A stretch of 64,000 nt of DNA, from NCBI GenBank assembly GCA_014763615.1, contig JACXVB010000004.1:62001-126000 (forward strand), given 5' to 3'. How positions within the stretch are numbered: position 1 is the stretch's first letter; each line of letters begins with the position of its first letter. A program made the position numbers and the translations under genes. Shown here piece after piece: positions 22,222 through 31,194 of this stretch. The DNA is from Sphingobacteriales bacterium. Lineage in GTDB: Bacteria > Bacteroidota > Bacteroidia > Sphingobacteriales > Sphingobacteriaceae. The notes under the pieces were generated by a model, which worked only from the letters and a program-made list of their open reading frames with translations, was not told the DNA's origin and searched no databases.

Positions 22222-24327
22222 TTAAAATCTTGATGCTGTTGATGTATTAAATGGATTTTTCATTGGGTTTTTAAGGTCGTTTAAATCGTCTTTAAACTCG
22301 CTTTCAATAGGTGCGATGATTTCCGCGGGGCCGTCCGCAGGTTTGTACTTATCAAACCCTTTAATTTGGAAACGGGTGCTTCTTGGCTTCTCTTCTTCAA
22401 TAAGCGTAACTCGGTTTATTTCTCCAGCGTTATTTCTAATGTAGCTTTGTACCGTTGCCGCGTATGCACTTGTTAACTGGCGGTTCTTTTTGTCCTCTTC
22501 GGTCATTTCTAAGGTTGATCGGCTGTATTCCAAATCGCCCAATAGTTCGCAAATCTGTACGCCTTGTAAATCGTAAACCAAGGCTTTAAGAACCTCGCCT
22601 TCATTATCGTCAAGCCAATAAACATTAACGTTATGGCCCTCAATTTTTTTCATAATTTGTATGAGTGACTCACCGGTTGCAACCTCTCCATTGTACCCAA
22701 CAACACGGTGTCTACCCTGTAAAATAATTCTACCGGCTTTCATGCTGCTTTTTTGGTTAAACCCGATATAAGGCAGGATACCGGCCCAATTAGTAGGCTT
22801 TAAATCTTTGTGTTGTTTATCAAGGAAAACGTCCCATCTAGTTAGGCCCGGATGCAATTCCTGATTGCTATGTAATTGGTTATTCCAAAGGGCAATCGTT
22901 TCTAATGAATTCGCAACAATTTCACTTTTAGGAATCAAAGGAACTTTATCGTTTGGCTTTTGATTGTTCTCGCTTAAGCTGAAAGGTCTACCAATCCAAG
23001 CGTGATGTTTTTTATCAAATTCTTTCCCGTACCTTACTTGTCTCCAATATTGCTCTATCTTTTTACCCCTTGCGTTATTTGCCTCGATACGGACTTCGCT
23101 AAACATTGCGCCCGGTGCTAAAAGGTTATCTTTATAGCTGCTATTTAATGAGCTTTCGCACTCTAATTCGTAAGGTAGGTTAACACCCCACTCGCTATAA
23201 TTACGAACCATTTGGCGGTAAAACTCAACAATAATGCCCTCCTTAGTTTCGCCATATACCCAATTGGTAAATGCTTCGCTACCTAAATCGGCGGCGCAAT
23301 AAAACCACATTCTTTTGCCCGGTGCATATTCAAAAGGCGGTTGCCTGTCATCGATTGATATCATACTGCCGGCAAACTCGGGTTGCTTTAATTTGTGGAA
23401 AGGCTCGGCAATTCCTTTGAATCTTTGGCGGTCGCCACTTCTAAGGGAGTGTGTTACAACTTTGGTTTCCCAAACACTTTGATATTGGTAAACTGTGCTT
23501 TCGCTTGCTGGTCTGTAATATTCTGCGGTGTGGTCGTAAATTTCGCCGGTTGAATTTACTACGATATCTAATTGGCCGGCTAAAAACTGATTGTATCGTT
23601 CGCTTACTTCTTGGTAGCTTGGTTTGTACGGGCGTTGTCCCGCATAAATGTCCTGCCAAAGCTTAATCATTTCCGGCGTAACTAATTGCGCATTGCTATT
23701 GTTATTCCTTCCGTCGATAATACTTTCATAATGCAAGTCAATCCAACGTTTGTAACGCTCTCGGAGCATCTTCTCACTACTTGGAAGGCTATGCGTACAA
23801 TTATGCTTTGCCTTTAAATATTCATTGAAAGAAACGCAATCAGATGTAAGACTTGCCCAAAGTCCGGTAAGCCTACCGCCACGACTTTTCTTAGAAAGTT
23901 CGCGGTGCGCCTTAAGGGAAGCAAAGGCCGCCATTACACTTGCATTTATTGTATATCGCTTTTTTTGTTGAGGTGTTAAAAACTCCCCGTTGCTTTCAAA
24001 CTGGTAGTTGTCATAAAAAACCCTAGCGTCAGCGTCAAGCTTAAAAAATTGAGCCATTGGGTGAGCGTGTTGTTTTAACTCTCCAAATCGCTTAAGGGCC
24101 ATTTTATACCATTCCTCTGGCAATTGCTCTAAATCAATTAAAACCTCGTTACCCAATCCGCCACCGCTTCTCAATCTAAACTGTTCGTTTCGTCTTGCTC
24201 TTTTCTCATACGCAGAGTAAGACAATACCGCCAAACTGTTGTCGGTGCTTTTGTCCTCGTCTTTTAATAGGTAGCTTAATTTGATACCTATTCTGTCGTT
24301 GTATATTTCGTAAGCGGATTGGTTCAT
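22222..24327 (-). CDS. MuA-like phage transposase
   Basis: The 701-residue protein has N-terminal DNA-binding domains, a catalytic core and a C-terminal part. In the core, SIDDRQPPFEY (Asp 326) supplies the first acidic residue, and IEANNARGKKIEQYWR (Glu 425) the third. The second position reads ELECESSLNSSYKD (Glu 389/391) where MuA has Asp. The spacing from Glu 391 to Glu 425 is 34, close to D,D(35)E. It joins phage ends to target DNA and drives replicative transposition. It is encoded next to the repressor switch and the MuB-like gene. Confidence 0.92.
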   Translation of the reverse strand: MNQSAYEIYNDRIGIKLSYLLKDEDKSTDNSLAVLSYSAYEKRARRNEQFRLRSGGGLGNEVLIDLEQLPEEWYKMALKRFGELKQHAHPMAQFFKLDADARVFYDNYQFESNGEFLTPQQKKRYTINASVMAAFASLKAHRELSKKSRGGRLTGLWASLTSDCVSFNEYLKAKHNCTHSLPSSEKMLRERYKRWIDLHYESIIDGRNNNSNAQLVTPEMIKLWQDIYAGQRPYKPSYQEVSERYNQFLAGQLDIVVNSTGEIYDHTAEYYRPASESTVYQYQSVWETKVVTHSLRSGDRQRFKGIAEPFHKLKQPEFAGSMISIDDRQPPFEYAPGKRMWFYCAADLGSEAFTNWVYGETKEGIIVEFYRQMVRNYSEWGVNLPYELECESSLNSSYKDNLLAPGAMFSEVRIEANNARGKKIEQYWRQVRYGKEFDKKHHAWIGRPFSLSENNQKPNDKVPLIPKSEIVANSLETIALWNNQLHSNQELHPGLTRWDVFLDKQHKDLKPTNWAGILPYIGFNQKSSMKAGRIILQGRHRVVGYNGEVATGESLIQIMKKIEGHNVNVYWLDDNEGEVLKALVYDLQGVQICELLGDLEYSRSTLEMTEEDKKNRQLTSAYAATVQSYIRNNAGEINRVTLIEEEKPRSTRFQIKGFDKYKPADGPAEIIAPIESEFKDDLNDLKNPMKNPFNTSTASRF

Positions 24328-24330
24328 GAT

Positions 24331-24534
24331 CTAGTCGTTAATTCCTAACTCTGCTTTTATTTTAGGGACGATGTTGTCCCCTTTGTAGTGGCCATTGATT
24401 GTTTGGCTCATTACCCTATTACTCACACCAAATTTTTTTGCTAGATATTTAACCTTTAGGCCCTTGTCTTCAATCGCCTGTTTTAATGGTAGGTTTTCGG
24501 GGTATTTGATAATTTTTTCTTTAGTCTCAATCAT
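24331..24534 (-). CDS. Ner/Cro-like HTH regulator
   Basis: The 67-residue protein is a single HTH: LPLKQAIEDKGLKVKYLAKK followed by FGVSNRVMSQTINGHYKG. It is the first gene of the early operon, 3 bp before the transposase, and faces the repressor gene across a 97-bp operator region. By position it matches Ner of Mu, which turns down early transcription and repressor synthesis. Its own site could be the CGTTACCGGTAACG palindrome just upstream; this is inference. Confidence 0.8.
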   Translation of the reverse strand: MIETKEKIIKYPENLPLKQAIEDKGLKVKYLAKKFGVSNRVMSQTINGHYKGDNIVPKIKAELGIND

Positions 24535-24546
24535 TGTTTATATTTT

Positions 24547-24560
24547 CGTTACCGGTAACG
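24547..24560. promoter_or_regulatory. Palindromic operator CGTTACCGGTAACG
   Basis: A perfect 14-bp palindrome lies 13 bp upstream of the ner-like start. It differs from the other two palindromes in this gap, so it may be the site of the other regulator. Confidence 0.65.
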
Positions 24561-24569
24561 ATACAATTA

Positions 24570-24617
24570 TCGAAACTTATTTCGATATATCAAAATAATA
24601 CTCGAAGATTTTTTCGA
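24570..24617. promoter_or_regulatory. Two TCGAA-N6-TTCGA operators of the lysogeny switch
   Basis: TCGAA-ACTTAT-TTCGA at 24570-24585 and TCGAA-GATTTT-TTCGA at 24602-24617 have the same arms and spacer, with centres 32 bp apart (about three helical turns). That allows a repressor dimer pair to bind on one DNA face. They lie between the divergent repressor and ner-like genes, the second 14 bp before the repressor ATG. Confidence 0.75.
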
Positions 24618-24631
24618 TTAATTTTACTAAA

Positions 24632-25270
24632 ATGGACATCAATCAGAAAATCAGCTATATAGCCGATAAATACTTCGATGGTAATAATGTGAAGTTTGCA
24701 AAGGCGATGGATACTAGTGAGGCAAATATTCGTAATTATAGAAAATCGACTATTCCAAAAGCTGACTTTCTAAAAAAGCTACGAGATAAACTCGAAATAA
24801 GTTACGAATTTCTTATGAATGATGATTTGGAAACTTTGGAATTGAATATGCTTGCAGAGCCAAAAGAAAATTATAATAAAAATGCAATTCCATTAATCCC
24901 GATTGATGCGATGGCCGGCTTAGGAACGGGAGAGATGCAAGTAGTAGATAACGGCAACGAAAAATATGTTGTTCCAATTTTCAAAGGATCAGACTTTTTA
25001 ATAAAAGTTAGGGGAAACAGTATGTACCCTAAATATAATAGCGGGGATATTGTAGCCTGTAAAAAATTGGTCTTAGATACTTTCTTTCAATGGAATAAAG
25101 TATATGTTTTAGATACGTCCCAAGGAGCATTAATTAAAAGGGTTCGAAAATCAGAATCAAAGGATAAAATTATATTGTTTAGCGATAACGCTGATTATAG
25201 TCCTTTTGAAATAAACAAGAGCGAAATTAATGCGCTCGCCCTTGTAATGGGAGTTATTAGATTGGAATAA
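24632..25270 (+). CDS. CI/LexA-like prophage repressor (HTH plus S24 peptidase)
   Basis: The 212-residue protein has an N-terminal HTH (GNNVKFAKAMDTSEANIRNY) and a C-terminal S24 domain. The nucleophile is in VRGNSMYPKYNSGDIV and the catalytic lysine in SQGALIKRVRKS. AMAGLG near residue 90 supplies an Ala-Gly cleavage bond. Such repressors hold the lysogen and self-cleave when activated RecA appears, so induction by DNA damage is likely; this differs from Mu's own repressor, which lacks S24. It is divergent from the early operon. Confidence 0.9.
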   Translation: MDINQKISYIADKYFDGNNVKFAKAMDTSEANIRNYRKSTIPKADFLKKLRDKLEISYEFLMNDDLETLELNMLAEPKENYNKNAIPLIPIDAMAGLGTGEMQVVDNGNEKYVVPIFKGSDFLIKVRGNSMYPKYNSGDIVACKKLVLDTFFQWNKVYVLDTSQGALIKRVRKSESKDKIILFSDNADYSPFEINKSEINALALVMGVIRLE

Positions 25271-25907
25271 AACACATCTTCCACACGCAAGTTGATTTTA
25301 AAATTACATAAAAGGCACTTTTAAACCACATAAAAAGCGTTTTTTATTGAAATATCATTAATTTATAGGGTACTAAAAGTATATGTTTTAATAAAAAATC
25401 ATACCTTTTTATTAATTATCGGATATCATTCCTGCTAATAAATTATTAATAAATGTCCGTCCTAATGTCCGCCCAAAGTTCCGCCCATCTTATATTTTAT
25501 AAAATTTATGCTATTCTTTTAAACGATTAAATTAACCCGTTTTTATAATTTTTTAACATGAAAAGCCCCAATTAAATCGTCTTTAATTGGGGCTTAATGG
25601 TAGTTTAAACGCCTTTTTTAAATAATTATGGTAGTAATACGCTTATTAAGTACATTTGGGTTTATAAAAATGGTACTTTGGTAGTAATAGATGGTATTTT
25701 TATTCGCTTAAATGTAATTTTGTTTTAAATTCACTTCTTTATTTTCCCGCATAAATATTGCCCTAATGCCATTTAAAACCCTATTTTTTCCACCAATTAG
25801 AAAATGCCACTTTATTACGGTTGGTTATACCCCTTATAAAACCAAAACCGCAAAAAATAAAAATTAAAAAATAGATAATAGTTTTATTTCTAATCATTGT
25901 ATGTAGA
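25271..25907. other. Noncoding region holding the likely left end of the prophage
   Basis: This 637-bp AT-rich stretch has no gene. It contains a strong hairpin (25563-25595) and three direct copies of TGGTAGT (25598, 25629, 25679; near copy TGGTACT at 25671), with scattered CGC/GCG-T-run boxes. Mu-like phages carry several transposase-binding sites at their ends, usually a few hundred bases outside the repressor gene, so the end probably lies here. I could not fix the exact base or a target duplication, because the other end is outside the window. Confidence 0.5.
25563..25595. terminator. Bidirectional hairpin terminator outside the repressor
   Basis: AAGCCCCAATTAAA pairs with TTTAATTGGGGCTT, a perfect 14-bp stem around TCGTC. 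It would stop readthrough from the repressor gene or from host DNA. Confidence 0.7.
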
Positions 25908-26465
25908 TTAATATTGTATATCCTCAAATTTTCCGTTAGAAAGCGTAATTAAGTCTGTAGAATCTCTTTCATTTTGAAACAACAAATTGAAAGAACCCGC
26001 AAATATTCTTTCATCAGTACTTAGCCTATTGACTTCAAAATAAATATTGGGATTATTAGTGAGCCGATACTTGGTATAGCTCTGATTGGAGTTTTCAACC
26101 AATAAAGATGCTTCATGTAATCCTCCACTTGAATTGTAGGTTGTTTTATAGATATTTCTAAAATCGTTAGGATTACTGGTATCAAAAGAGATAATCAATT
26201 GCAAATTTTTCTGATTAGCCGCTTTTAAACTCGATTGGAAGCTATATCTAAAAACTTTTTTTCCGGTTTTAGCAGTATCAGATAAGTAAGCAACCGCATC
26301 TGTTGGGCCATTTAATTTAAAATCACTCCCGTTTAGCGTTTCTGTTCCCTTAGTAACATTTAAATATGGATTTCTTACTACGCTAATAGTTTCAACATTT
26401 TTACTACAACTAATTATAAAAAATGCAGGTAAGAAGGATAACAGAAATAGAAATTTATTCTTCAT
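25908..26465 (-). CDS. Hypothetical lipoprotein
   Basis: The 185-residue protein has a lipoprotein signal (FLLSFLPAFFIISC, lipidated cysteine at residue 20) followed by Ser/Lys/Asn, and then a beta-rich domain with Thr/Asn-rich strands (YKTTYNSSGGLHEASLLVEN). It is presumably periplasmic or on the outer membrane. It is a single gene with 181 bp of AT-rich DNA upstream. I see no link to the prophage, so I treat it as host, adjacent to the prophage end. Function unknown. Confidence 0.7.
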   Translation of the reverse strand: MKNKFLFLLSFLPAFFIISCSKNVETISVVRNPYLNVTKGTETLNGSDFKLNGPTDAVAYLSDTAKTGKKVFRYSFQSSLKAANQKNLQLIISFDTSNPNDFRNIYKTTYNSSGGLHEASLLVENSNQSYTKYRLTNNPNIYFEVNRLSTDERIFAGSFNLLFQNERDSTDLITLSNGKFEDIQY

Positions 26466-26646
26466 TATTAAATATTTTTAAATCAAGTACACATTTTAAA
26501 AACGATAGTCTAAGTTAAGTAGATTTTTATTTAGCAGGTTAGAATTGCTCTCCGCTTAAAAATTAGCTCATGTAATTTCTAACAACATACCTTAAAATCG
26601 CACTTAATTGATGTTAAGAAAGACTTTTAAGTCTGTAGATAGGATT

Positions 26647-26838
26647 TTAATTTTCATCAACCCTGATGGGATTCTTGTGTTTAAGAGCCTTACCAGCCGC
26701 ATTTTTTGAGAATGAATCCTCGCTTTTTACCTCTGGTTTTAGATCAGATTGATCAATACTTTCGTTGCTTTCTTGTTTTTTTCGGATGAGATCTAGCTCT
26801 TTAATTTCATTTAATTTTTCAACTGGGCTTTTTGACAT
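26647..26838 (-). CDS. Small hydrophilic hypothetical protein
   Basis: The 63-residue protein is highly charged and Ser/Lys/Glu-rich (KLNEIKELDLIRKKQESNES) and looks disordered. The conserved-looking end AAGKALKHKNPIRVDEN suggests a real gene. No function can be stated. Confidence 0.5.
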   Translation of the reverse strand: MSKSPVEKLNEIKELDLIRKKQESNESIDQSDLKPEVKSEDSFSKNAAGKALKHKNPIRVDEN

Positions 26839-26948
26839 TTTATTCTTCTCTTCTTAATCAATAAATTAAATTCGCTAATAATAAAACAAAAAACTTGCCA
26901 TAAAAAGTAAATTACCTTTTACTTTCATTTAAATGACAATTGAATAAA

Positions 26949-28091
26949 TTAAAGAGAAGTTTCAGAAATAAAAATTTCTTTTACTTTTTGAACTACGTAA
27001 TCAATTTCTTCTTTAGTGTTGAATTTGGAAAAAGAAAATCTTACGGATGGCCGATCTGGATCAGCACCAATTGCGAATAATACATGAGAACCAATATTAG
27101 AACCCGATGAACAAGCGCTTCCGCCTGACGCGGAAATTCCGCTGATATCTAGATTAAACAACAACATATCAGCCATTTCCATCTTTGGGAAACAGACATT
27201 TAGAACGGTATATAAACTTTTCTCAGGAGCAGTTTCTCCATTAAAATCTATTTCCGGAATGGCTTTCTTCAACTCCTTCATCATATAAGATTTTAATGTT
27301 TGAATTTGATTTTGATGCGATTCCATATCGGCGTAAGCCATTTCTAAAGCCTTAGCTAAACCTACAATTCCGTAAACATTTTCTGTACCGCCACGCATAT
27401 TTCGCTCTTGCGCTCCTCCTAAAATCATGGGTTTTATTTTGACAGATGGATTGACATATAAAAATCCAACTCCTTTTGGACCATGCAATTTATGGGCAGA
27501 ACAAACTACAAAATGTGCCTTTAGCTTGCTTAAATCATGAGGATAATGCCCCATAGTTTGTACCGTATCACAATGGAAAATGGCTTGATAAGCTTCACAT
27601 AACTCTCCAACACGTTCTATATCTGTCAGCGTCCCAATTTCATTATTCGCATGCATCAAAGAAACCAAACTACGCTCATTACTTTTCAAAAGCTCTTCTA
27701 ATTGAGCATAATTGATATTGCCTTTAGCATCAGTTTCCACGTAACTGAGCTTTATTTTACCCTGACTTTCTAAAGCTTCTAAAGTATGCCCTACGGCATG
27801 ATGTTCTATCTTTGAGGTAATTACGTGGGTAATTCCAAAATCTTGTATCGTACTCTTAATAGCAGTGTTATCTGCCTCTGTACCGCCAGAAGTAAAAAAT
27901 ATATTTGCTGGCGCAGTATTCATTAAATTTGCAACGGTTTTTCGGGCTTTCTCCACTAAAGTTCTAACCTCACGCCCATGAGCATGAATGGAGGATGGAT
28001 TTCCATATTGATTTTCCATCACCTCCACCATAACTTTTAAAACTTCTTTATCTAATGGCGTGGTAGCTGCGTTATCTAAATATATTTTCAT
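26949..28091 (-). CDS. Cysteine desulfurase (NifS/IscS class)
   Basis: The 380-residue enzyme is a PLP fold-type I aminotransferase relative that takes sulfur from cysteine for Fe-S clusters. Motifs: YLDNAATTPLDKEVLKVM at the start, SIHAHGREVR, the CDTVQTMGHYP strand with the cofactor Asp, SAHKLHGPKGVG with the Schiff-base lysine, and GGSACSSGSNIG with the catalytic cysteine in a mobile loop. The short loop around this Cys and the overall length fit group I. It is transcribed alone on the minus strand, upstream of nothing obviously related. Confidence 0.93.
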   Translation of the reverse strand: MKIYLDNAATTPLDKEVLKVMVEVMENQYGNPSSIHAHGREVRTLVEKARKTVANLMNTAPANIFFTSGGTEADNTAIKSTIQDFGITHVITSKIEHHAVGHTLEALESQGKIKLSYVETDAKGNINYAQLEELLKSNERSLVSLMHANNEIGTLTDIERVGELCEAYQAIFHCDTVQTMGHYPHDLSKLKAHFVVCSAHKLHGPKGVGFLYVNPSVKIKPMILGGAQERNMRGGTENVYGIVGLAKALEMAYADMESHQNQIQTLKSYMMKELKKAIPEIDFNGETAPEKSLYTVLNVCFPKMEMADMLLFNLDISGISASGGSACSSGSNIGSHVLFAIGADPDRPSVRFSFSKFNTKEEIDYVVQKVKEIFISETSL

Positions 28092-28169
28092 GTTTCTGAT
28101 TTGAAGATTCGAGAATTCGGAAATATAATTAATTAAAATATCATGCCCAAATTTTCAAATCGTTTCAAT

Positions 28170-29555
28170 TTAAATGGATAGAATTTCTTTAATATCAGAG
28201 ATAATTTTATTGGCCAAATTATCCGCCACAGTTTCTGAACTTCCTTCAGAATATATTCTGATAATAGGCTCAGTATTTGATTTTCTCAAATGTACCCACT
28301 GCTGGTCAAACTCAATTTTTAATCCGTCAATAGTTAAACACGGTTGCTTTTTATACTTTTCCTCTACTTTTAGAAGTAGTTGATCGATATCCATTTCTGG
28401 GGTTAAGGTAATCTTATTTTTAGAAATGAAATAATTCGGATAAGAGGCTCTTAATTGCGAAATCGACTTACCGAATTTTGCCAAATGAGTTAGAAAAAGT
28501 GCAATTCCAACTAAGGCATCTCTACCATAATGTAATTCGGGATAAATCACTCCTCCATTTCCTTCTCCACCAATTACGGCCTGTGTTTCTTTCATCATGT
28601 TCACCACATTTACCTCACCTACCGCCGAAGCATGATAAACGCCTCCTGCTTTTTCTGTCACATCTCTTAAAGCCCGAGTGGAAGAAAGATTAGAAACCGT
28701 ATTTCCTTTTTTATTTTTAAGGATATAATCGGCTACTGCCACTAAAGTATATTCTTCACCAAAAACATTTCCATCTTCGCAAACAAAACATAAACGATCC
28801 ACATCAGGGTCAACCGCTATGCCTAAATCTGCATGTTTCAATTTCACTTCCTGAGAAAGTGCTACTAAATTTTCTGGCAGCGGCTCTGGGTTATGTGGGA
28901 AATAACCGTCTGGTTGGCAAAAAAGCTCATAAATGGTTTCAACACCTAAAGCTTTAAGTAAGGCTGGAACAAAAATTCCTCCAGTAGAATTCACACCATC
29001 AACAGCAATTTTAAATTTTGCTTTTTTGATGGCTTCAACATCTACCAGAGACAAAGCCAATATTTTATCAATGTGTTTTTGAAGATAAGAATCATCCATT
29101 CTTACTTTTCCGAGATGATCTACTTGCGCAAAACTGGTATTACTTTCTTCAGCAATTTCTAAAACTCTTTTCCCCTCTGCATCATTAATAAATTCTCCTT
29201 TATGATTCAATAATTTTAATGCATTCCATTGTTTTGGATTATGGCTAGCCGTAATAATGATTCCGCCGCCTGCATCTTCATCCGGAACTGCAATTTCTAC
29301 CGTTGGCGTAGTGGATAAACCCAAATCAACTACATCAATCCCTATTCCTTGTAAAGTACCCACCACTAAATTTCTAACCATTTCGCCAGAAATTCTAGCA
29401 TCTCTACCCACTACTATCTTTCTTTTACCAGTTTGAGCAACTACCCAGGTACCAAAAGCCGTGGTAAATTTCACAATATCTGTTGGTGTTAGTGCGTCTC
29501 CGGCTGTTCCTCCAATGGTTCCTCTTATTCCTGAAATCGATTTTATTAAAGTCAC
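28170..29555 (-). CDS. glmM: Phosphoglucosamine mutase
   Basis: The 461-residue alpha-D-phosphohexomutase has ISGIRGTIGG at the start, the phosphoserine loop ITASHNPKQWNALK, the metal loop DPDVDRLCFV, the sugar loop GEGNGGVIYP and the phosphate-binding NTEPIIRIYSEG. The length and the GEGNGG sugar loop point to the GlmM branch, which makes glucosamine-1-phosphate for cell wall precursors, rather than a phosphoglucomutase; a phosphomannomutase cannot be excluded. The start codon is GTG. Confidence 0.85.
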   Translation of the reverse strand: MTLIKSISGIRGTIGGTAGDALTPTDIVKFTTAFGTWVVAQTGKRKIVVGRDARISGEMVRNLVVGTLQGIGIDVVDLGLSTTPTVEIAVPDEDAGGGIIITASHNPKQWNALKLLNHKGEFINDAEGKRVLEIAEESNTSFAQVDHLGKVRMDDSYLQKHIDKILALSLVDVEAIKKAKFKIAVDGVNSTGGIFVPALLKALGVETIYELFCQPDGYFPHNPEPLPENLVALSQEVKLKHADLGIAVDPDVDRLCFVCEDGNVFGEEYTLVAVADYILKNKKGNTVSNLSSTRALRDVTEKAGGVYHASAVGEVNVVNMMKETQAVIGGEGNGGVIYPELHYGRDALVGIALFLTHLAKFGKSISQLRASYPNYFISKNKITLTPEMDIDQLLLKVEEKYKKQPCLTIDGLKIEFDQQWVHLRKSNTEPIIRIYSEGSSETVADNLANKIISDIKEILSI

Positions 29556-29656
29556 TTTGCGTTAATTAATGAAGGCACAAAATTAGAAATATTATCATCT
29601 AATGAAAACATCACATCGAATAGGTATTTAGCTATATTTGCCAAAAAATTAAAATA

Positions 29657-30388
29657 ATGTCAAAACTGTGGTTTCAAAATTGGTTTAACTCTCCTTACTA
29701 TCATATTTTATATAAACAAAGAGATGCCGAAGAAGCTGAACTTTTTATTGATAACCTTTGTGCTTGGTTAAAACCAAAAGCAAACGCTAAAATGTTGGAT
29801 ATTGCCTGTGGAAGAGGCAGACACGCCATCTATTTAAATAAGAAAGATTATGACGTTACCGGGATAGATTTATCCTTCTCAAGTATCAAATTTGCGCAAC
29901 AATTTGAAAATAAAAAATTACATTTTTTTATACATGATATGCGTTCTCTTCTTTTCATCAATTACTTTGACTTTGCTTTTAACTTATTTACCAGCTTTGG
30001 CTATTTTGAGACAGACAAAGATCACATTAAAGCCCTAAAATCGTTCAGAAAAGCATTAAAAAAAGATGGAAAATTAGTTTTAGACTATATGAACAGTCAA
30101 AAAATCATTAATCATTTAGTAACCAGAGAAACCAAAGAAGTGGATGGCATTACTTTTCATATTAGCAGAACGGTTAAAGAAGGGAAAATTATTAAAACCA
30201 TCAATTTTGAACATAAAAACAAACATTATGCTTTTAATGAAATGGTGAAAGACTATAAGTTAAGCGACTTTGAAAGACTTTTTAACGCTTCTGGATTACA
30301 GATTGAAGAAACTTTTGGAGATTATCATTTAAATCCTTTTAACCCAAACCAATCCGAACGATTAATTTTTATCTGTAAAAAATCATAA
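29657..30388 (+). CDS. SAM-dependent methyltransferase
   Basis: The 243-residue class I methyltransferase has motif I MLDIACGRGRHAIYLNKKDY, motif II VTGIDLSFSSIKFAQQF, and a later VLDYMNSQKIINH. The substrate cannot be told; similar proteins act on small molecules. A TATATTTG -7 box (29633-29640) lies just upstream, 16 bp before the ATG, but without a clear -33 element. The next gene is 38 bp downstream. Confidence 0.82.
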   Translation: MSKLWFQNWFNSPYYHILYKQRDAEEAELFIDNLCAWLKPKANAKMLDIACGRGRHAIYLNKKDYDVTGIDLSFSSIKFAQQFENKKLHFFIHDMRSLLFINYFDFAFNLFTSFGYFETDKDHIKALKSFRKALKKDGKLVLDYMNSQKIINHLVTRETKEVDGITFHISRTVKEGKIIKTINFEHKNKHYAFNEMVKDYKLSDFERLFNASGLQIEETFGDYHLNPFNPNQSERLIFICKKS

Positions 30389-30426
30389 AAAGCATCAGTT
30401 AAAAACAGCGTATTTTAAAATTAAAC

Positions 30427-31143
30427 ATGAGTATATTCATCTTATTATTATTAAGTTCTTGCGCTTTACTTGGCGGCTTAGCTATTTTTTTTGTTAAAAA
30501 AGATAGCAATCAAAAACTTAAGCTTATTTTATCTTTTAGTGGTGCCTATCTTTTTGCCATCACTGCTCTACATCTGCTGCCAGATGTTTATGCCGGAGAC
30601 CAAAATCATTTAATTGGTTTATTTATTTTAGGAGGTTTTATTCTACAAATTCTATTAGAGCAATTTTCTCAAGGAATTGAACATGGTCATATTCATCTTC
30701 ATAACCATCAGAAAAGTTTTCCTTGGGGAATCATGTTGAGCTTATGCTTACATGCCTTTTTAGAAGGAATGCCTTTAACTTCTAAAAGCAACCATCAATT
30801 AGTTTATGGCATTGCCATACATCATATTCCTGCTGCTTTTGCTTTAGGAAGTGTATTACTTGGAAACGAAATCAAAAAATCAAATATCATTTTATTATTA
30901 ATTGCCTTTGCGGCGATGTCTCCAATGGGTTACATCTTCAGCTATTCTTTAAGTAATGGCAACATGAGTAGTTTAAGCGGCTACTATCCTTACATTATGG
31001 GTGTGGTGATTGGGATTTTCTTGCACATCTCTACCACTATTTTATTTGAGTCTAGTGTAGACCATAAGTTCACCATCAGGAAAACTTTTGCAGTATTATT
31101 CGGAATGGGAATTGCGCTAATTGGTTTTTTTCTTGAAGCATAA
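30427..31143 (+). CDS. ZIP-family metal transporter
   Basis: The 238-residue inner-membrane protein has about eight transmembrane helices and a His-rich loop (EHGHIHLHNHQKS) between helices III and IV. It shows the ZIP metal-binding signatures HAFLEGMPL (helix IV) and AIHHIPAAFALGS (helix V). ZIP proteins bring zinc or iron into the cytoplasm. It is co-oriented with the methyltransferase, 38 bp apart, and may be cotranscribed. The metal cannot be read from sequence. Confidence 0.9.
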   Translation: MSIFILLLLSSCALLGGLAIFFVKKDSNQKLKLILSFSGAYLFAITALHLLPDVYAGDQNHLIGLFILGGFILQILLEQFSQGIEHGHIHLHNHQKSFPWGIMLSLCLHAFLEGMPLTSKSNHQLVYGIAIHHIPAAFALGSVLLGNEIKKSNIILLLIAFAAMSPMGYIFSYSLSNGNMSSLSGYYPYIMGVVIGIFLHISTTILFESSVDHKFTIRKTFAVLFGMGIALIGFFLEA

Positions 31144-31169
31144 AAAAAGCCTCCTAAGATTAGGAAGCT
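31142..31169 (-). terminator. Terminator of the transaldolase gene
   Basis: On the minus strand AGCTTCCTAA pairs with TTAGGAGGCT (one mismatch) and seven T residues follow. It lies 26 bp after the transaldolase stop and overlaps the end of the ZIP gene. Confidence 0.8.
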
Positions 31170-31194
31170 CTTCAATCTTAATAAGATAAGCTAG

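Noticed and set aside
24602-24617. Third operator as a simple AT-rich coincidence
   Set aside because: It has the same TCGAA-N6-TTCGA arms and spacer as the first, so it was kept as an operator rather than dismissed.
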